From the NCBI RefSeq assembly GCF_016899425.1, contig NZ_CP045995.1, positions 124,001 through 188,000 on the forward strand: DNA of 64,000 bases, read 5' to 3'. The notes under the pieces were generated by a model that saw nothing but the letters and a program-made list of their open reading frames with translations, searched no databases and was not told the DNA's origin. Both the position numbers and the translations under genes were made by a program. Shown one piece after another: positions 55,187 to 63,042 of the stretch (positions within the stretch are counted from its first letter, which is position 1; the number at the start of each line of letters is the position of its first letter). The DNA comes from Burkholderia sp. MS389. Its GTDB lineage: Bacteria; Pseudomonadota; Gammaproteobacteria; Burkholderiales; Burkholderiaceae.

Positions 55187-55290
55187 CGCGAGATCTTTCC
55201 GCAGATGCTGGAGGTGGGCGATACCGCCGCCGATGACGGGCTGCGCGGCTTCACGCCCGACGAGCGCGGTACGCTGGTGCGGCTCGGTAC
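55187..55290 (+). pseudogene. 3' remnant of a probable MarR-family regulator gene
   Basis: The plus-strand frame from 55187 reads REIFPQMLEVGDTAADDGLR and then GFTPDERGTLVRL, the wording of the C-terminal dimerisation helices of MarR regulators. No start codon or DNA-binding part precedes it: the frame meets the MFS remnant at about 55185. MarR genes commonly sit next to DHA2 transporter genes, so the two scraps look like the ends of one deleted pair. Confidence 0.4.
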
Positions 55291-55303
55291 GCCGGCGCGC
55301 GGG

Positions 55304-55801
55304 TCAACCGGCCAGCGCCGCGAGCGTGTACGCCGCAAGGTAGAGCCCCGCGCCGTACGACAGATGCGTGACGAGGCTGCGCCGGCGCGCGACGCCCGGC
55401 CGCGGCGTGCGCGACGCCGCCATGCCGAAACCGAACGCCGGATGCATCACGAAGAACGGCGCGGCCACGCTCGCGAGCCCTGCCACGAGGGCGGGGAGCA
55501 GCGTCGGCGCGTCGATCCACGCCGGGCCGGCGATCAGCACGGGCAGTGCCGCGAACGCGATGCCGATCGCGTAATGCGCGACCCATCCGAGCACGCGTTC
55601 GCCGGGCACGGGCGCGGCGGCGACGATCGACGCATGCCGGAACCGGCCGTGCGTCATGTGGCCGAGCCAACGGCCGACCAGCGCGTAGTCGAGCGACGGA
55701 ATGCCGAACGCACGCCGCCGGAACAGCGTCCACAGATCCATCACGAGCGTGGCGCCCGCGCCGATCAACAGCAGTTTGAGGAGGGCATCGGGCGTGCTCA
55801 T
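55304..55801 (-). CDS. DUF2938 family membrane protein
   Basis: 165 residues with about four membrane helices. The opening LLKLLLIGAGATLVMDLWTL and YALVGRWLGHMTHGRFRH, then GWVAHYAIGIAFAAL, are the DUF2938 hallmarks. Function unknown. It is divergent from a MerR-type regulator gene 140 bp away, and a dyad with MerR-type spacing lies in between, oriented to drive this gene, so it is the probable regulatory target. Confidence 0.8.
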   Translation of the reverse strand: MSTPDALLKLLLIGAGATLVMDLWTLFRRRAFGIPSLDYALVGRWLGHMTHGRFRHASIVAAAPVPGERVLGWVAHYAIGIAFAALPVLIAGPAWIDAPTLLPALVAGLASVAAPFFVMHPAFGFGMAASRTPRPGVARRRSLVTHLSYGAGLYLAAYTLAALAG

Positions 55802-55908
55802 CGCGCCCCTCCACAGCGGGCGGTGATGGCGATGCGGTACAGCGGAATGCGACGCGGTTTCAACGGTTTCATGACGGTTGGGGCTTGTCTTCGTGGAGTC
55901 GGGCGACT

Positions 55909-55939
55909 ATCTTGCAACTTCAAGTTCACTTGAGGTCAA
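55909..55939 (-). promoter_or_regulatory. MerR-type operator/promoter resembling a SoxR box
   Basis: CCTCAAGTGAACTTGAAG (minus strand, 55918-55935) is a near-perfect dyad very close to the E. coli soxS operator. It lies between TTGACC (55934-55939) and CAAGAT (55909-55914) with the 19-bp spacing typical of MerR-activated promoters, pointing toward the DUF2938 gene. A plus-strand promoter for the regulator itself (TTGTCT 55885-55890, CTATCT 55907-55912) would start transcription inside the dyad. Confidence 0.6.
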
Positions 55940-55941
55940 GC

Positions 55942-56367
55942 ATGAGCCGACTGGACATTGCGGACGTCGCGCGGCGCACGGGATTGCCCGCGTCGACGCT
56001 GCGCTACTACGAGGAAAAGGGACTGATCGTTCCGATCGGCCGGCACGGGCTGCGGCGGCAATACGACGAGTCGGTGCTGGAGCGCCTGGCGCTGATCGCG
56101 CTCGGGCGGGAGGCCGGGTTCTCGCTCGACGACATCCTCGCGATGGTCGGCGCGGAGGGCCGGCCCGCGATCGACCGCGCGAAGCTCGACGGCAAGGCCG
56201 ACGAGCTCGATCGCACGATCCGCCGTCTCGGCGCGGTACGCGACGCGCTGCGGCATGCGGCCGTGTGCCCGGCCGTGAACCACCTCGAATGCCCGTCGTT
56301 CCAGAAGCTGCTGCGCATTGCCGCGCATCGTCATCCGGCGCGCCGCGCGAAGGCGGAAGGTGCGTAG
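55942..56367 (+). CDS. MerR-family transcriptional regulator
   Basis: 141 residues from ATG 55942 (the frame is open to 55885, but that extension covers the operator). The N-terminal winged helix reads LDIADVARRTGLPASTLRYY and EEKGLIVPIGRHGLRRQYDE, followed by the coiled coil. The C-terminus has two Cys spaced C-x7-C (AVCPAVNHLECPSFQKLL); it lacks the four-Cys iron-sulfur pattern of SoxR, so despite the SoxR-like operator it is a different sensor, possibly for metal or a thiol-reactive compound. Confidence 0.88.
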   Translation: MSRLDIADVARRTGLPASTLRYYEEKGLIVPIGRHGLRRQYDESVLERLALIALGREAGFSLDDILAMVGAEGRPAIDRAKLDGKADELDRTIRRLGAVRDALRHAAVCPAVNHLECPSFQKLLRIAAHRHPARRAKAEGA

Positions 56368-56513
56368 GCGGCGAGCCTGCGCGAAGCGGGCGGTGCGGTA
56401 GCGGTGCGGCAGGAGAGGCTACGTGGCGACGTAACGGGTTCGACCCGTCGAATCGCGAAAAGGCGACGCGGCCTGTGCCGCCTTCGACGTCAGCGAAACC
56501 GCCGACGCCTGCA

Positions 56514-57395
56514 TCACCCTGCGTAATACACGCGGCATTCCATCTCGCGCCCGCGCACGATCCGCTTGCCGGCGAGCGCGCCGTACGTTCCGGTGAACAC
56601 GGTGCGCTGGTGCTCGCATTGCACGGCGTCGTAGAAGTAGAGCGACACCCAGTCGGTCGGGCGCCCGGCTTCCGGCGTGCGCATGGCCGCATGCTGGCTC
56701 AGCACCGTGAAATGCCAGCCGCCCTTGGTCATGTGCATCACGGGCGGCGGCACGTAACCGTCCGCGTTCAGGCGCCGGTGCGCGAGCGTCGGCAGCACGC
56801 CAGCGGCCGCCTTGTTGCGGTACTGGCGATCGATGTAAAGCAGCAGTTCGACGGGCGGCTCCGTGCCGGGGCCGGCATGTCGCATATGGCCTTGCCAGCG
56901 CCGGCGGCGGCTCAGCACGTCGTCGAGCGCGGCGCGGATGCCGACCGCGCGTCGCGGGCCGACGCCCGCGATCGTTTCGAGCTGGCCGTTGCGGGCCGCG
57001 CGTTCGAGCTCCTCCAGCGTGTCGATGTGCAGTGCGTCGTGAATGCGTAGCGCGAGCGCGTGGCCGATGCCCGGCACCGCTTCGAAGGCGGACGCGCGTT
57101 CCGCGTCGCCGCGCAAGCGGTCGAGCTGGCGCCAACGTCCCGTGACCAGCAACTCGGCGATCGCCTGCGCGACGCCCGCGCCGATGTCGGGCAGCGCGCC
57201 GAGCGCCTCGACGCCGCCGGTTTCGAACACGGTACGGATGTCGCGGTCGAGCGCGCCGACCGTATCGGCCGCCGCGCGGTACGCGGCGACCCGATACGGG
57301 TTCGCGCCCTGGTCGACGAGCCACTGCGAGGCCTCGCGCAGGCAGGCCGCGACAGTCCGGTTTTCCTCGTACGTCTGGCTGACGGTCGACTGCAT
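56514..57395 (-). CDS. Helix-hairpin-helix protein related to the N-terminal part of family X DNA polymerases
   Basis: 293 residues from ATG 57395. Residues about 10-75 match the 8-kDa domain of family X polymerases (NPYRVAAYRAAADTVGALDR), and two hairpins follow: LPDIGAGVAQAIAELLVTG and VPGIGHALALRIHDALHI, plus ETIAGVGPRRAVGIRAAL. The polymerase catalytic Asp motif is absent; instead there is a distinct C-terminal domain (about 175-293) with HMTKGGWHFTVLSQHAAM and DWVSLYFYDAVQCEHQ. It probably binds DNA ends or gaps, but should not polymerise. Confidence 0.72.
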   Translation of the reverse strand: MQSTVSQTYEENRTVAACLREASQWLVDQGANPYRVAAYRAAADTVGALDRDIRTVFETGGVEALGALPDIGAGVAQAIAELLVTGRWRQLDRLRGDAERASAFEAVPGIGHALALRIHDALHIDTLEELERAARNGQLETIAGVGPRRAVGIRAALDDVLSRRRRWQGHMRHAGPGTEPPVELLLYIDRQYRNKAAAGVLPTLAHRRLNADGYVPPPVMHMTKGGWHFTVLSQHAAMRTPEAGRPTDWVSLYFYDAVQCEHQRTVFTGTYGALAGKRIVRGREMECRVYYAG

Positions 57396-57577
57396 GGCAA
57401 GAGACCCGGAAAGCACAAACGGAATGGACGCGGCGAGCGACGCGCCGGTCGGCTGTCAACCATTGTCGCGACGCGCGATGAAGAAAACTTGATGCGCGTC
57501 AATGGCAAACGTAACACAGGCGCACGGCGCACGGTCGTGCCGGAGTGCGGCATGACCGTGCGCCGTGCGCGATGCGG

Positions 57578-59104
57578 TTACGCGTCGAGAAACGACTGCG
57601 CGTTCTCGGCCTCGGCGGCCGTACGCAGCGCGGCGAGCGCCCGTTTCTCGATCTGCCGCACGCGCTCCCGCGACATCCCCGCATCCTGCGCGATCGCGTC
57701 GTAGGTGTCGGGCTCGGCGCCGCCGAGGCCGAACCGCCGGCGCAGCACGTCGGCCTCGGTCGGCGTGACCGAACGCAGCAGCGCCCGTACGCATTCGCGC
57801 ATGCGCGTGTCGGCCAGTTGCTCGAACGGGCTGGCCGATGCCTGATCCTCGATCAGCTCCACGAGGCCGGTGTCCGCGTCGGGCAGCGGCGTGTCGAGCG
57901 AGACGGGCTCGGCGGGCAGCGCGAGCACCGCGCGCAGCTTGTCTTCGGCGAGACCGGTTTCGGCCGCGAGCTCGGCCGGCGTGGCCCGCCGGCCGGTGCG
58001 CTGCCGAAAGCGCAGCGCATGCCGCTGCACGCGCTGGTACTGGTCGCCGACGTGCACCGGCACGCGGATCGTGCGCGAACGATCCGCGACCGCGCGCGCG
58101 ATCGCCTGGCGAATCCACCAGGTCGCATAGGTCGAGAACTTGAACCCGCGCCGGTATTCGAATTTCTCGATCGCGCGCATCAGGCCGAGGCAACCGTCCT
58201 GCACGAGGTCGGACAGGTCGACGCCGCGGTTCAGGTACTTGCGCGCGATCGACAGCACGAGCCGCAGGTTCGCCTCGAGCATCGCACGCGTCGCGTCGCG
58301 GACCTTCTGCTGGCCGTCGCTCAGCGCGGCTGCGAGGGCGCGCCGCGCGACCGCGTCGAAGCCCGCGGCGTCGGTCGCCGACGGATCATCGCGGGCGGTG
58401 GCGAGTGCGCGCACGGCACGACTTGCGTCGTCGACGGCCGGCGCGACCCACGCGAGCGAACCCAGCAGGGTCGCCACGTGGTTGCGCGCGTCACGGTAGT
58501 CGGCCGAACGGCTGCCATGCGTATGCAACGCGTCGCGCAATGCCGACACCGCTGCGTGCAGCGCGTCGTAGCGGGCGGGCGCGGACGTTTCGCGATCCTC
58601 TTCATCGGGCGATCCGGTTGCACCCGTCGCGCGATGGCGCTCGAGCAGCGCGTCGACCGCGGGCGGATAGCCGGCAATCGCATGCAGTATCTGATGGCGG
58701 CCCGTCTCGATCTCGCGGGCGAGCACGATTTCGCCTTCGCGCGTGAGCAGCGGCACCGCGTGCATGCGCCGCATGTACAGCGCGAGCGGATCGGTCGACG
58801 CGCTCGTGCCGCGCGCGAGGTCGCCGAGCATGGCGCGGCCTTCGTCGAGCGCGTCGCGATCGACCTCGACCGGCGCCGCGCCGGCGAACGGTGCAGGCAC
58901 GGCCGGCTCGTCGAGTACCGCGATGCCGATGTCGGCCAGCGCGGCGCGCACGACCTCGAGCGCGTCGGGGCTGTCGCTTTCGGGCGGCAGCGCGTCGACG
59001 AGGTCGGCGTGCGTCAGATAACCCTGCTCGCCGGCAAGGGCCAGCAGCTGGATGATCGGATCGAGCGGTGTGTCCGCCCGGGGAGTGGGGCGTGGCGTAG
59101 TCAT
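57578..59104 (-). CDS. RpoD-like (group 1/2) sigma-70 family RNA polymerase sigma factor
   Basis: 508 residues, shorter than a housekeeping RpoD. The N-terminus has a region 1.1-like segment (LLALAGEQGYLTHADLVDAL) and region 1.2 (DPLALYMRRMHAVPLLTREG). Region 2 is intact: RLVLSIARKYLNRGVDLSDL, VQDGCLGLMRAIEKFEYRRG and FKFSTYATWWIRQAIARAVA. Region 4 has the helix-turn-helix YDAIAQDAGMSRERVRQIEK. It should recognise -10/-35 promoters like RpoD; it resembles the alternative RpoD-type factors carried in extra copies by Burkholderia, likely for stress or stationary phase. No anti-sigma gene is adjacent. Confidence 0.88.
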   Translation of the reverse strand: MTTPRPTPRADTPLDPIIQLLALAGEQGYLTHADLVDALPPESDSPDALEVVRAALADIGIAVLDEPAVPAPFAGAAPVEVDRDALDEGRAMLGDLARGTSASTDPLALYMRRMHAVPLLTREGEIVLAREIETGRHQILHAIAGYPPAVDALLERHRATGATGSPDEEDRETSAPARYDALHAAVSALRDALHTHGSRSADYRDARNHVATLLGSLAWVAPAVDDASRAVRALATARDDPSATDAAGFDAVARRALAAALSDGQQKVRDATRAMLEANLRLVLSIARKYLNRGVDLSDLVQDGCLGLMRAIEKFEYRRGFKFSTYATWWIRQAIARAVADRSRTIRVPVHVGDQYQRVQRHALRFRQRTGRRATPAELAAETGLAEDKLRAVLALPAEPVSLDTPLPDADTGLVELIEDQASASPFEQLADTRMRECVRALLRSVTPTEADVLRRRFGLGGAEPDTYDAIAQDAGMSRERVRQIEKRALAALRTAAEAENAQSFLDA

Positions 59105-59401
59105 GTCGATGGCGGCGCGAGCCGCGTTCCTGTCAGGGCGGGCCGAAGCTCGCCGGTTTGCGGTTGCCGGTGGACCGCGGACGCCCGTCCGCGCCGGTCA
59201 GCCCGACATCGTCCAAGTTGAGGGCATTTGCGCCAACTTCAACGCCGGCGCCGCGGACGGGCCAGCACGCGGCGTGCCCGCGCGGCCGTCCGGCGCAGGA
59301 AACAAAAAGTAACCGATCATACGCGCGGAAATCTGCAGGGGACGTAAGCTAGAGTCAGGCGCGCGCCCGGCGGCGGCGCGCGGATTCTGCCGGAGTACGA
59401 G

Positions 59402-59824
59402 ATGAACCCGATTTCCGCCGCGAGGCCCGCCGTCGTCGCGCTGGCCGCATTGACGCTGGGCGGCTGCTACTACACGAGCCCGTACGGTTATGCACCTTAT
59501 TACGCGCCGGTGCCCGCCACGGTGACGCAGCGCGAGATCCTGGCCGCACCGGCTGCGTCCGGTCCGGCCGCGTCGACCGTGCCGCAGGCGCAGGTCGACG
59601 CCGGCACGGCGGTGCCCATGTACGTCGCCCCGGCCTACGTGCCGCCACCGTATCCGTATTACTACCCGGCGTACTACTCCGGCTGGTACGGGCCGCCCGT
59701 GACGATCGGCTTCTGGGGCCGCTGGGGCGGCGGATACTGGGGCGGGCGCGGCGGGTATTGGCATCGTCCGTGGGGCGGCGGGCATTGGGGGGGCGGTCAC
59801 TGGGGTGGCGGCCATCGGCACTGA
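59402..59824 (+). CDS. Small lipoprotein rich in Tyr, Pro, Gly and Trp
   Basis: 140 residues. The signal sequence ends in the lipobox LGGC (Cys near residue 22), so it should be anchored to the outer or inner membrane. The mature part is Tyr/Pro-rich (YVPPPYPYYYPAYYSGWYG) and finishes with Gly-Trp-His repeats of the type WGGGH, which could bind metal. No known domain. It precedes an SH3-type exported protein by 21 bp on the same strand, probably one operon. The 297 bp upstream hold no credible gene. Confidence 0.65.
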   Translation: MNPISAARPAVVALAALTLGGCYYTSPYGYAPYYAPVPATVTQREILAAPAASGPAASTVPQAQVDAGTAVPMYVAPAYVPPPYPYYYPAYYSGWYGPPVTIGFWGRWGGGYWGGRGGYWHRPWGGGHWGGGHWGGGHRH

Positions 59825-59845
59825 CCGGCGCCGCGGGAGAGCATC

Positions 59846-60748
59846 ATGAGGAACACGATTGTCCGAAGTCTGTGCATCGTCCTGGCTGGCCTCGCGGCCG
59901 CGCCGGGCGTCGCCGATGCGCAGAGCAGCGCTTACACGAATTCGCCGGCCGAGCTGTATGCGGGGCCGGCGCCCGATTACCCGGTGGTCGCGCAGATTCC
60001 GCCCGGCACCGCGCTGGGCGTATTCGGCTGCCTGAGCGACTACACGTGGTGCGACGTCGCGCTGCCGGGCGTGCGCGGCTGGATCGATGCGCAACTGCTC
60101 GACTATCCGTATCAAGGCAGCTACGTGCCGTTGCTCGAGTACGGTGCGATCATCGGCGTGCCGGTGACCGGATTTGCGATCGGCGCGTACTGGGATCGTT
60201 ATTACCGGCACCGCCCGTGGTATCCGGACCGCGACCGCTGGGCGCGCCGTCCGGAGCCGAGGCTCGGCCCCGGAGGCATGCCGCCGGCGCAAGGGCGTCC
60301 GCAACCGGGCGCGCCGATGCAGGTCGCGCCGGGCGGCCCGCCGCCCGTGCATGACACGCGGCCGTCGGCGACGCGCGGCGGCTGGAACGGTGCGAACCGG
60401 ATGCCGGCGCCGGCCGCGCCAACGCCGATGCCGGGCGGGATGGGCAATGCGCGTCCGGCGAGCCCGGCGCCCGCGCCAACGCCGATGCCGGGTGGGGTGG
60501 GCAATGCGCGTCCGGCGAGCCCGGCGCCAACGCCGATGCCGGGCGGAGCGGGCAACGCGCGTCCGGCCGGCCCGCCGCCGGCCGTGCTCCGGCCGCCGCC
60601 CGCGCCGGGCGGCGAGGCCCGCACGATGCCGCCGCCGGTGCGGCAGGGAGCCGGAGGTGGTGGCGGTTATGCGCAGCCGCAGGGCGGCGGAAACGGTGGC
60701 GGTAACCGCGGCGGCGGTGGCGGCGGCCCGGACGAACGCCGGCACTGA
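59846..60748 (+). CDS. Exported bacterial SH3-domain protein with Pro/Gly-rich repeats
   Basis: 300 residues with a signal peptide (about 1-22, ending GVADAQSS). Residues about 30-80 form an SH3-like domain (ELYAGPAPDYPVVAQIPPGT, then GCLSDYTWCDVALPGVRGWI), of the kind that binds peptidoglycan stem peptides. A hydrophobic segment YGAIIGVPVTGFAIGAY follows, then a His/Arg/Trp-rich stretch and a C-terminal third of Pro/Gly repeats. It is likely periplasmic and probably paired with the lipoprotein upstream. Confidence 0.72.
   Translation: MRNTIVRSLCIVLAGLAAAPGVADAQSSAYTNSPAELYAGPAPDYPVVAQIPPGTALGVFGCLSDYTWCDVALPGVRGWIDAQLLDYPYQGSYVPLLEYGAIIGVPVTGFAIGAYWDRYYRHRPWYPDRDRWARRPEPRLGPGGMPPAQGRPQPGAPMQVAPGGPPPVHDTRPSATRGGWNGANRMPAPAAPTPMPGGMGNARPASPAPAPTPMPGGVGNARPASPAPTPMPGGAGNARPAGPPPAVLRPPPAPGGEARTMPPPVRQGAGGGGGYAQPQGGGNGGGNRGGGGGGPDERRH
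60418..60573 (+). repeat. In-frame tandem repeat in the SH3-domain protein
   Basis: Three nearly identical units encode PTPMPGGMGNARPASP, PTPMPGGVGNARPASP and PTPMPGGAGNARPAGP, with unit lengths of about 57, 51 and 48 bp. DNA identity between units is very high, so copy number is likely to vary between strains by slippage. Confidence 0.8.
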
Positions 60749-60788
60749 CCGCGCCGGTGCCGCGGGTGCTCCGGCACCGGACGAAAAA

Positions 60789-60810
60789 AAGCCGCTCCGG
60801 AGAGCGGCTT
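60789..60810 (-). terminator. Rho-independent terminator of ilvD
   Basis: AAGCCGCTC-CGGA-GAGCGGCTT forms a 9-bp stem; on the minus strand it is followed by a run of T (A-run at 60784-60790 on the plus strand). It sits about 60 bp beyond the ilvD stop and faces the end of the SH3-protein gene. Confidence 0.85.
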
Positions 60811-60868
60811 CGGGATCAGGCAAGCGGGGGCGAGGTCACGCGCTACCGGTCGCTCGCAGCCCGCTGCG

Positions 60869-62728
60869 TCAGTCGTCGAGCAACGACAGATCGCGCACCG
60901 CGCCCTTGTCGGCCGACATGACCAGCTTCGCGTAGGCCTTCAGCGCCGCGGACACCTTGCGCGGACGCGACTGCGCGGGCTTCCAGCCCTTCGCGTTCTG
61001 CTCCTCGCGGCGGCGCGCCAGTTCCTCGTCCGATACCAGCACGTCGATCGTGCGGTTCGGAATGTCGATGCGGATCCGGTCGCCGTCGCGCACGAGGCCG
61101 ATCGCGCCGCCCGCTGCCGCTTCCGGCGAGCAATGGCCGATCGACAAACCCGACGTACCGCCCGAGAAACGGCCGTCCGTCAGCAGCGCGCACGCCTTGC
61201 CGAGCCCCTTCGACTTGATGTAGCTGGTCGGGTAGAGCATTTCCTGCATGCCCGGGCCGCCCTTCGGGCCTTCGTAGCGCACGATCACCACGTCGCCGGC
61301 CTTGACCTTGTCGTTCAGGATGTTCTCGACCGCTTCGTCCTGCGATTCGGTCACGTGCGCCGAGCCTTCGAACACGAGGATGCTCTCGTCGACGCCGGCC
61401 GTCTTCACCACGCAGCCGTCGAGCGCGATGTTGCCCGTCAGCACCGCGAGGCCGCCTTCCTTCGAGAACGCATGCTCGTACGAGCGGATGCAGCCTTCGG
61501 CGCGGTCGAGGTCGAGGCTCGGCCAGCGCGTGTTCTGGCTGAACGCGACTTGCGTCGGAATCCCGGCCGGGCCGGCCTGGTAGAACGTGCGGACCGCTTC
61601 GTCCTGCGTGCGGACGATGTCCCACTGGTCGAGCGCATCCTTCAGCGTCGGCGCGTGCACGGTCGGCACGTCGGTGTGCAGCTTGCCGGCGCGGTCGAGT
61701 TCGCCGAGGATCGCCATGATGCCGCCTGCGCGGTGCACGTCCTCGATGTGGTACTTGTTCGTGTTCGGCGCCACCTTGCACAGCTGCGGCACGATGCGCG
61801 ACAGCCGGTCGATGTCCTTCATCGTGAAGTCGATGCCGGCTTCCCGCGCGATCGCGAGCAAGTGCAGGATCGTGTTGGTCGAGCCGCCCATCGCGATGTC
61901 GAGCGTCATCGCGTTCTCGAACGCCTTGAAGCCGACCGCGCGCGGCAGCACGCGTTCGTCGTCCTGCTCGTAGTGCTGGCGCGTCAGTTCGACGATGCGG
62001 CGGCCGGCGCGCTTGAACAGTTGTTCGCGGTCGGCGTGCGTGGCGACCACCGTGCCGTTGCCGGGCAGCGACAGGCCGAGCGCTTCGGTCAGGCAGTTCA
62101 TCGAGTTCGCGGTGAACATGCCCGAGCACGAACCGCAGGTCGGGCACGCCGAGCGTTCGACTTCGGCGACGTCGGCGTCCGAATACGACTGGTCGGCCGC
62201 GATCACCATCGCGTCGACGAGGTCGAGCTTCTTCAGTTCGATGGCCTTGGTGACCGGGTTCGCGAGGCGCGTCTTGCCGGCTTCCATCGGGCCGCCCGAC
62301 ACGAAGATCACCGGAATGTTCAGGCGCATCGCGGCCATCAGCATCCCCGGCGTGATCTTGTCGCAGTTCGAGATGCACACCATCGCGTCCGCGCAGTGCG
62401 CGTTCACCATGTATTCGACCGAGTCGGCGATGATGTCGCGGCTCGGCAGCGAATAGAGCATGCCGTCGTGGCCCATCGCGATGCCGTCGTCGACCGCGAT
62501 CGTGTTGAATTCCTTCGCGACGCCGCCCGCGGCTTCGATCTCGCGCGCGACGAGCTGGCCGAGATCCTTCAGGTGCACGTGCCCGGGCACGAATTGCGTG
62601 AACGAGTTGACGACCGCGACGATCGGTTTCGAGAAATCGTCGTCTTTCATGCCGGTGGCGCGCCACAGCGAGCGCGCACCTGCCATGTTGCGGCCGGCGG
62701 TGGAGGTTTTGGAACGGTAAGTGGGCAT
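60869..62728 (-). CDS. ilvD: Dihydroxy-acid dehydratase
   Basis: 619 residues from ATG 62728 ([20 protein letters not shown]), the family N-terminus; the open frame continues upstream to 62830 without similarity. Cluster-ligand Cys lie in [15 protein letters not shown] and [19 protein letters not shown], and the C-terminal [20 protein letters not shown] is conserved. It dehydrates 2,3-dihydroxy-isovalerate and -methylvalerate in valine and isoleucine synthesis using an iron-sulfur cluster. This is the long E. coli-type form. It has its own terminator. Confidence 0.96.
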   Translation of the reverse strand: MPTYRSKTSTAGRNMAGARSLWRATGMKDDDFSKPIVAVVNSFTQFVPGHVHLKDLGQLVAREIEAAGGVAKEFNTIAVDDGIAMGHDGMLYSLPSRDIIADSVEYMVNAHCADAMVCISNCDKITPGMLMAAMRLNIPVIFVSGGPMEAGKTRLANPVTKAIELKKLDLVDAMVIAADQSYSDADVAEVERSACPTCGSCSGMFTANSMNCLTEALGLSLPGNGTVVATHADREQLFKRAGRRIVELTRQHYEQDDERVLPRAVGFKAFENAMTLDIAMGGSTNTILHLLAIAREAGIDFTMKDIDRLSRIVPQLCKVAPNTNKYHIEDVHRAGGIMAILGELDRAGKLHTDVPTVHAPTLKDALDQWDIVRTQDEAVRTFYQAGPAGIPTQVAFSQNTRWPSLDLDRAEGCIRSYEHAFSKEGGLAVLTGNIALDGCVVKTAGVDESILVFEGSAHVTESQDEAVENILNDKVKAGDVVIVRYEGPKGGPGMQEMLYPTSYIKSKGLGKACALLTDGRFSGGTSGLSIGHCSPEAAAGGAIGLVRDGDRIRIDIPNRTIDVLVSDEELARRREEQNAKGWKPAQSRPRKVSAALKAYAKLVMSADKGAVRDLSLLDD

Positions 62729-63042
62729 GGTGATGGCTGAAGAAATATCGCGGGAAAAGGGTGGAGGCTCGGGGAATAAAGGCCTCTCTCGCGCCCGTGC
62801 GAACAACCTCTTGAGCTGCGCCCTGGGCAAACTCCGCGATTATCCCACAGCCGCCGGGCGGGCGGCGCCGGCGGGAGCGGGCGGCGCGGGCGGTGCAGCG
62901 GACAGCGGCCGACTGCGCCGACTGCGCGAGTCCTACCAGACCCGGCAAACACGAAGCCCGACGCAGGCCATCGCCGGCGCAACCGGGCGGCGGCTCCGTC
63001 GCCCGTTCCGCCGACGATGAAGCCGCGCCGCTCGATCGCGCA
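62729..63042. other. Intergenic region upstream of ilvD
   Basis: 314 bp. The ilvD promoter should lie here, but no -35/-10 pair with normal spacing is convincing. No leader-peptide gene rich in branched-chain residues and no attenuator-like hairpin series were seen. The distal part holds GC-rich sequence between the two genes with nothing recognisable. Confidence 0.4.

Noticed and set aside
55942..56367. Calling the MerR protein SoxR
   Set aside because: The operator looks like a SoxR box, but the protein has only a C-x7-C pair and lacks the C-x2-C-x-C-x5-C cluster-binding pattern.
56514..57395. Calling the helix-hairpin-helix protein a DNA polymerase
   Set aside because: The catalytic acidic motif of family X polymerases is missing and the C-terminal domain is different.
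59198..60823. A 541-codon open frame on the minus strand
   Set aside because: Antisense to the lipoprotein and SH3-protein genes; Arg-rich, no motif, while the plus-strand frames have signal peptides and ribosome-binding context.
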